34,443 nt of DNA from Draconibacterium orientale (GTDB taxonomy: Bacteria > Bacteroidota > Bacteroidia > Bacteroidales > JAADGE01), in the NCBI GenBank assembly GCA_022729995.1, contig DZBS01000024.1:1-34443 (forward strand). Direction: 5' to 3'. The position numbers and the translations under genes were made by a program. Below, piece by piece: positions 30,796 through 34,443 of this stretch (positions are counted from its first letter, which is position 1; each line of letters starts with the position of its first letter). A model generated the notes under the pieces. The model made no database searches. It was not told the DNA's origin and saw only the letters and a list, made by a program, of their open reading frames with translations.

Positions 30796-31092
30796 ATGAT
30801 AGCCACAATTCCACAAACTGAAATAAATGATTTTGCAGTAAAAATTGGGTATTCGCCGCAAGAACTATTGCGACAAAGTCTAATTGCTTTTATTTGGAGC
30901 AATTTACAAGACGTAAAGACAGAAATTTTTCATATTCAAAAGCAATACAAAATTGACAAACCAACTGATTTTGAAAAATTATATGAAACCGGAATAATCG
31001 AAGAAAAAGATACATGGAAAGATTATCAACAATTTGACCATTTATTTTATAAACAAGAAATTCTTGAAACATTTTTAAAACAATTAGCATGA
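30796..31092 (+). CDS. Small protein upstream of a TumE-type toxin (candidate antitoxin)
   Basis: I do not recognise this 98-residue protein. It is mainly helical, with a short basic-hydrophobic core (YSPQELLRQSLIAFIWSNLQ) and an acidic C-terminal half. It overlaps the TumE-like gene by 4 bp (ATGA), as coupled antitoxin-toxin genes do, and the pair has a good promoter. I therefore propose it as the antitoxin. It shows no clear helix-turn-helix of the kind expected for known TumA-type partners, so it may represent a different antitoxin class. Confidence 0.6.
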   Translation: MIATIPQTEINDFAVKIGYSPQELLRQSLIAFIWSNLQDVKTEIFHIQKQYKIDKPTDFEKLYETGIIEEKDTWKDYQQFDHLFYKQEILETFLKQLA

Positions 31093-31475
31093 GTAAGAAA
31101 ATTATTGACACTCAAGCTTTAAAGCAAATTGTTGATAATGAATTTGCTGAATTTGTAAATGATATTCAAGAACCATTCATTAATGAATTACGAATAAATT
31201 TAAATGATGAAAGTTTTGTAGACGTTTGGTATTCAATAAATTTAGAAAACCGTTATAGTTACCATTGGGAAAGAAAACATATTGACGGCTCTGTTTATAG
31301 ACATGATAATGCACCACATATCAAATGGAAAGAAATAGAAACTTTTCCAAAACATTTTCATAATATATCAGAAGAAAATGTAGAAGCAAGCTTTATTTCC
31401 GATAAACCCGAAAATGCTATTCGCGATATGATGAATTTTGTGAAGAACAAGATTGAAAAGATTGATAATAAATGA
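31089..31475 (+). CDS. TumE/DUF6516-like toxin
   Basis: The 128-residue protein matches the TumE/DUF6516 pattern in its second half: RYSYHWERKHIDGSVYRHDN, then PHIKWKEIETFPKHFH, then a C-terminal helix (AIRDMMNFVKNKIEKI). The YSYHW, DNAPH and ETFPxHxH motifs with clustered His residues are characteristic. Such toxins are predicted nucleases of toxin-antitoxin pairs. The N-terminal 45 residues add a helix-rich extension. It is translationally coupled to the upstream small gene by a 4-bp overlap. Confidence 0.75.
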   Translation: MSKKIIDTQALKQIVDNEFAEFVNDIQEPFINELRINLNDESFVDVWYSINLENRYSYHWERKHIDGSVYRHDNAPHIKWKEIETFPKHFHNISEENVEASFISDKPENAIRDMMNFVKNKIEKIDNK

Positions 31476-31638
31476 ATGATAATGCAGCTAACAGATAAAA
31501 TGAAATAATTTTCTTTTTTTATGTTTGCAATGATATTTATCTCAAAAATTTTCAAAATTGAAATTCATTTATTTTTTATTCGGCAAAAACTCATTGTTGT
31601 TTCGTTTTAAATTTAATAAGATTAACAGTTATAAAAAC

Positions 31639-32270
31639 ATGAATAAAAGGCAAAATAAAGAAAGAAAATTTTGGGACAAGTTTGCAATTTATTACGACAC
31701 TTTCATCGATAAAGTTTTAAAAAAAAATATAAATCCATTCTTGAAAACTTAGTTTCAGATTTATATTTAAGTTCAAATGTCCTCGAAATAGAAACAGGAA
31801 CCGGAATTATTCTTTTTGCTATTTGTTCAAGAGTTTCATCAATTATTGCAACTGATATTTCACCCGAAATGCTTCGTATTGCAAATGAGAAATTAAAAAA
31901 ATCGGAAATTAAAAATATCGATTTTCAAATTCAGGATTCATATAAACTTTCATTTGATGATAATTCGTTTGACATTGTAATTGCATCAAATTTATTGCAT
32001 CTGCTTTACGAACCCGAAAAACCCGTTAAAGAAATTAAAAGAGTATTGAAAGAAAACGGAATTTTTATTGTCCCGACGCTTTGTGTAGGAGAAAATGCAA
32101 AAAGCAAAATGATTGCAAAAATTATTGGTTTTATTAGCGGTTTTAATGTTGTTAATAAATGGAGTTATAACGATTTTATGACTATTCTCACAAATAGCGG
32201 ATTTATTATTCAAAAATCGATAAAAATCAAAGGAAAATTGCTGACGGCTTATGTTGTTGTCAAAAAATAA
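31639..32270 (+). pseudogene. Class I SAM-dependent methyltransferase, frameshifted at an A9 run
   Basis: The ATG at 31639 reads MNKRQNKERKFWDKFAIYYD to VLKK, then runs out of frame and stops at 31752. With one extra A in the run at 31719-31727 the frame continues without interruption through KSILENLVSDLYL and motif I (VLEIETGTGIILF), then IIATDISPEMLRIA, FDIVIASNLLHLL and VKEIKRVLKENG to the stop at 32270. This gives about 210 residues, the normal length for these UbiE/ArsM-like methyltransferases. The gene is otherwise intact, so the break is recent, a slippage site, or a sequencing error. The substrate is unknown. Confidence 0.8.
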
Positions 32271-32342
32271 TTAAGCATTTAATAATCAAAAGATACAATT
32301 AATTTTAAATTATTCTGTGTTTTTTTGTTCGTCTTAACATTT

Positions 32343-32444
32343 AAAAAAGGCTGTTTAAGATTTATAGAAAAGTAAATTTTTTATTGAAAAATTGTATTGT
32401 TTTCTTTTAAAAAATTTGTTTTCAATTTTAAACAGCCTTTTTTT
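32343..32444. terminator. Bidirectional terminator with long loop
   Basis: AAAAAAGGCTGTTTAA (32343-32358) pairs with the complement ending at 32443, flanked by A and T runs. The loop is about 70 nt of AT-rich DNA. It separates the methyltransferase and the convergent secreted-protein gene. Confidence 0.75.
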
Positions 32445-32469
32445 AAATCTGAAGTTTTATTATTGAAAT

Positions 32470-33195
32470 TTATAATTTTGCGCCAACTTTCTTAACTATT
32501 TTTGGCATTCTTTCAAGTAAATCTTCTAACAAAATATCTGCTGCACTTTCGCAAGCAGGAAGAATTTCTACTGTTTTCATTACCGGAACTCCACCGATTA
32601 AAGCAACAGTTTTTTTCGACATTGCACTTTCGTAAATATTGAAAACTTTTTTGCCGTCTCTATTCCAAAGTTTCATTGTAATATTTGCTTGAACTCCGGC
32701 TGTTCCCATTCCGCCAACAGAAACTTTTGGTGCTATTTTGAATGACATGTATACAAACATAAATCCGTCAACATCAGGAAAAATTGTTATCAGTTTGTCC
32801 AAATCTCTCGTGTAAAGAGCGGCAACGTCATATAAATTGTAACCTTGAATAGACAAGCTGTTGGTTAGAAAATTATATGAAGTGTCTCTTCTCACAAAAT
32901 TTTTATAATCTTCATTATTAAGAATTGTGTTTTCGTCAACAAAATCAAACGGAAATTCTTTGCTGAAATCTTCAAAAAATGTTTTATGAAATTTCTCCAA
33001 AGTTGGTTTTAAATTGAAATTATCATCTTTTGCAATAGCAGAAATAGATGCAACTAATTGCGCTCCGCCTGCCAATGATTCGTCTGCTTCAATAAATTTG
33101 TTTGCGTAAAATGTAACTACGGCAACTTTCTTGTTTTGAGCCGAGATGCTTAATGCAATGCTCAACATAAATGTAAATAATAAAATTTTTCTCAT
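32470..33195 (-). CDS. Secreted protein of unknown function
   Basis: The 241-residue protein has a signal peptide (about 1-19, ending SISAQN). The mature part starts KKVAVVTFYANKFIEADESL and includes TRDLDKLITIFPDVDGFMFVYM and a beta-rich MKLWNRDGKKVFNIYESAMS. The N-terminal KVAVVTFYA and the pattern of late strands resemble periplasmic or lipid-interacting proteins of Bacteroidota, but I cannot place it in a named family. It is 57 bp downstream of uvrA on the same strand and might be co-transcribed with it. Confidence 0.75.
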   Translation of the reverse strand: MRKILLFTFMLSIALSISAQNKKVAVVTFYANKFIEADESLAGGAQLVASISAIAKDDNFNLKPTLEKFHKTFFEDFSKEFPFDFVDENTILNNEDYKNFVRRDTSYNFLTNSLSIQGYNLYDVAALYTRDLDKLITIFPDVDGFMFVYMSFKIAPKVSVGGMGTAGVQANITMKLWNRDGKKVFNIYESAMSKKTVALIGGVPVMKTVEILPACESAADILLEDLLERMPKIVKKVGAKL

Positions 33196-33252
33196 TGTTC
33201 TTTTTTTAATATTATAAAAAATTGTTTAATCCCGAAAATTAGGGTTAAATTT

Positions 33253-34443
33253 TCAATTTACGTCTTTTAATTTCTCTTTCAGATATTTTGCAGTGAATGA
33301 TTTTGTATTTTTTATTAGTTCTTCCGGAGTTCCTTCAAAAACAATATTTCCGCCGTTTTTTCCGCCTTCCGGACCCAAATCAATTATGTAATCGGCACTT
33401 TTTATTACTTCTAAATTGTGCTCAATTATTATTACAGTGTGTCCTCTTTCGATTAAAGCATTTATAGATTTAAGAAGTTTGCTGATATCGTGAAAATGCA
33501 AGCCCGTTGTGGGTTCATCAAAAATAAACATTGTGTTAACGTCGTTTTTTTCTTTTCCCAAAAAAGTTGCAAGTTTTATTCTTTGGCTTTCGCCTCCGGA
33601 AAGTGTGTTCGACGATTGTCCGAGTTTTACGTAACCAAGCCCCACATCGCTCAAAGGCTGAATAAGTTTAGCAATTTTAGCTGTTTTTTTGTCTTCGCTA
33701 AAAAATTCTAAAGCTTCTTCAACTGTAAGTTCTAAAATATCGAAAATGTTTTTTTCGCGATATGTAACGTCTAAAATTTCTTCTTTAAAACGTTTTCCTT
33801 TACAATGATCGCAAACTAAATGAACATCGGCCATAAATTGCATTTCGATGTTAATTTCGCCTTCGCCTTTGCATTCGTCGCAACGTCCGCCGTCTACGTT
33901 AAATGAAAAATGCGAAGGTGTAAATCCGTTTATTTCCGACACTTTTTGAACCGAATATAATTTTCGTATTTCGTCGTAAGCTTTTATGTAAGTAACAGGA
34001 TTTGAACGAGATGATTTGCCGATTGGATTTTGATCTATAAATTCAATTTCCTTGATAATATCTAAATCGCCACCCAAAGTTGAAAATTTTCCGCTCATAT
34101 TACCCAAACCGCTTATTCTTCTGCTGATTGCCGGAAATAAAATGTTTTTTATGAGTGTTGACTTTCCCGAACCGCTCACGCCTGTAACAACCGAAAGTAT
34201 TCCCAATGGAAATTTTACGCTTAAATTTTTTAAATTATTCTCAACAGCTCCTTTTACTTCAATAAAATGCTTAGATGTTCGTCTTTTTTCGGGAATCGGA
34301 ATCGAAATTTCATTGTTTATATATTTTGCGGTATATGAATTTTCATTTTCGTTATTCGTAAGTTCCGAAAATGTGCCTTGAAAAACTATTTCTCCGCCGT
34401 GAATTCCGGCTTTTGGTCCAAGATCAACAATATAATCAGCGTG
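33253..34443 (-). CDS. uvrA: UvrA excinuclease subunit, C-terminal part (5'-partial)
   Basis: The frame is open to the window edge, so the N-terminal half lies outside; the visible 396 residues are the C-terminal part. Reading begins HADYIVDLGPKAGIHGGEIV, the end of the first ATPase module. It continues into the second module with Walker A GVSGSGKST, the zinc finger CDECKGEG to CDHCKGKRF (two CxxC pairs), the signature LSGGESQRIKLA, Walker B FIFDEPTTGLH and the H-loop in IIIEHNLEVIK, ending KYLKEKLKDVN. UvrA dimers scan DNA for damage and load UvrB in nucleotide excision repair. The ATG of GILSVVTG is internal, not the start. Confidence 0.97.
   Translation of the reverse strand, partial: HADYIVDLGPKAGIHGGEIVFQGTFSELTNNENENSYTAKYINNEISIPIPEKRRTSKHFIEVKGAVENNLKNLSVKFPLGILSVVTGVSGSGKSTLIKNILFPAISRRISGLGNMSGKFSTLGGDLDIIKEIEFIDQNPIGKSSRSNPVTYIKAYDEIRKLYSVQKVSEINGFTPSHFSFNVDGGRCDECKGEGEINIEMQFMADVHLVCDHCKGKRFKEEILDVTYREKNIFDILELTVEEALEFFSEDKKTAKIAKLIQPLSDVGLGYVKLGQSSNTLSGGESQRIKLATFLGKEKNDVNTMFIFDEPTTGLHFHDISKLLKSINALIERGHTVIIIEHNLEVIKSADYIIDLGPEGGKNGGNIVFEGTPEELIKNTKSFTAKYLKEKLKDVN

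Noticed and set aside
34204-34206. ATG as start of the UvrA-like gene
   Set aside because: The frame continues to the window edge with UvrA sequence, so the codon is internal.

Overview
The window is AT-rich chromosomal DNA from a member of the Bacteroidota, probably Bacteroidales-like; the order is an inference. The phylum call rests on several things. Many genes carry a TAnnTTTG promoter core and most lack a strong Shine-Dalgarno sequence. There is a TonB-dependent receptor with a carboxypeptidase-regulatory-like N-terminus under a TPP riboswitch. Other typical families are a DUF2807 protein, a lipoprotein with a Cys-Lys-Lys-Asp-Asp export signal, and a protein with a GDN-PLWYLQ motif. No rRNA, tRNA, transposase, integrase or CRISPR array was seen.

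Layout. 1-3397: a peptide-exporting C39-peptidase ABC transporter (5' end outside the window) and its HlyD-type adaptor. 3504-7362 (minus): a small VDSFPD-repeat protein, a riboswitch-controlled outer-membrane receptor probably for thiamin, and a DUF4412-like secreted protein. 7427-11263 (plus): a YraN nuclease-like protein and a 1076-residue multi-cofactor oxidoreductase fusion. 11264-16502: an accessory patch with a decayed ParE-like toxin pair, an O6-alkylguanine methyltransferase, a YhcG/DUF1016 nuclease, a GNAT acetyltransferase, HigBA and BrnTA. 16503-18718 (minus): an ABC-2 exporter. 18958-21543 (plus): an HsmA-like membrane protein, GtrA, a TSUP transporter, a beta-carbonic anhydrase and MntP. 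21632-22660 (minus): CorA with an unusual leader. 23066-29233 (plus): surface proteins, an SDR protein, L-serine dehydratase and TerC. 29291-34443: a DUF2807 protein, a VOC protein, a TumE-type toxin pair, a frameshifted methyltransferase, a secreted protein and the C-terminal part of UvrA.

The most notable observation is the corA leader (22562-22692, minus). A 16-codon ORF, MDEGPYHSRKKLLMNL, ends inside one arm of a pair of mutually exclusive hairpins. One hairpin (9 bp) leaves the corA Shine-Dalgarno free and the other (7 bp) buries it. The peptide has an acidic/proline start and a basic end, recalling enterobacterial MgtL. This suggests a translation-coupled Mg2+ attenuator in which failure to finish the leader peptide would turn CorA on.

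Two accessory modules, DUF1016 and BrnTA, each lie between an intact host-gene 3' end and a displaced copy of that same end (63 bp with 2 mismatches; 151 bp with 5 mismatches). Eight intergenic loci carry degenerate tandem heptanucleotide arrays, often touching stop codons, and two of them border the BrnTA duplication. Two genes are broken at homopolymers (T7 in the HsmA-like gene, A9 in the methyltransferase). Functional calls rest on recognisable motifs only; no database search was possible.
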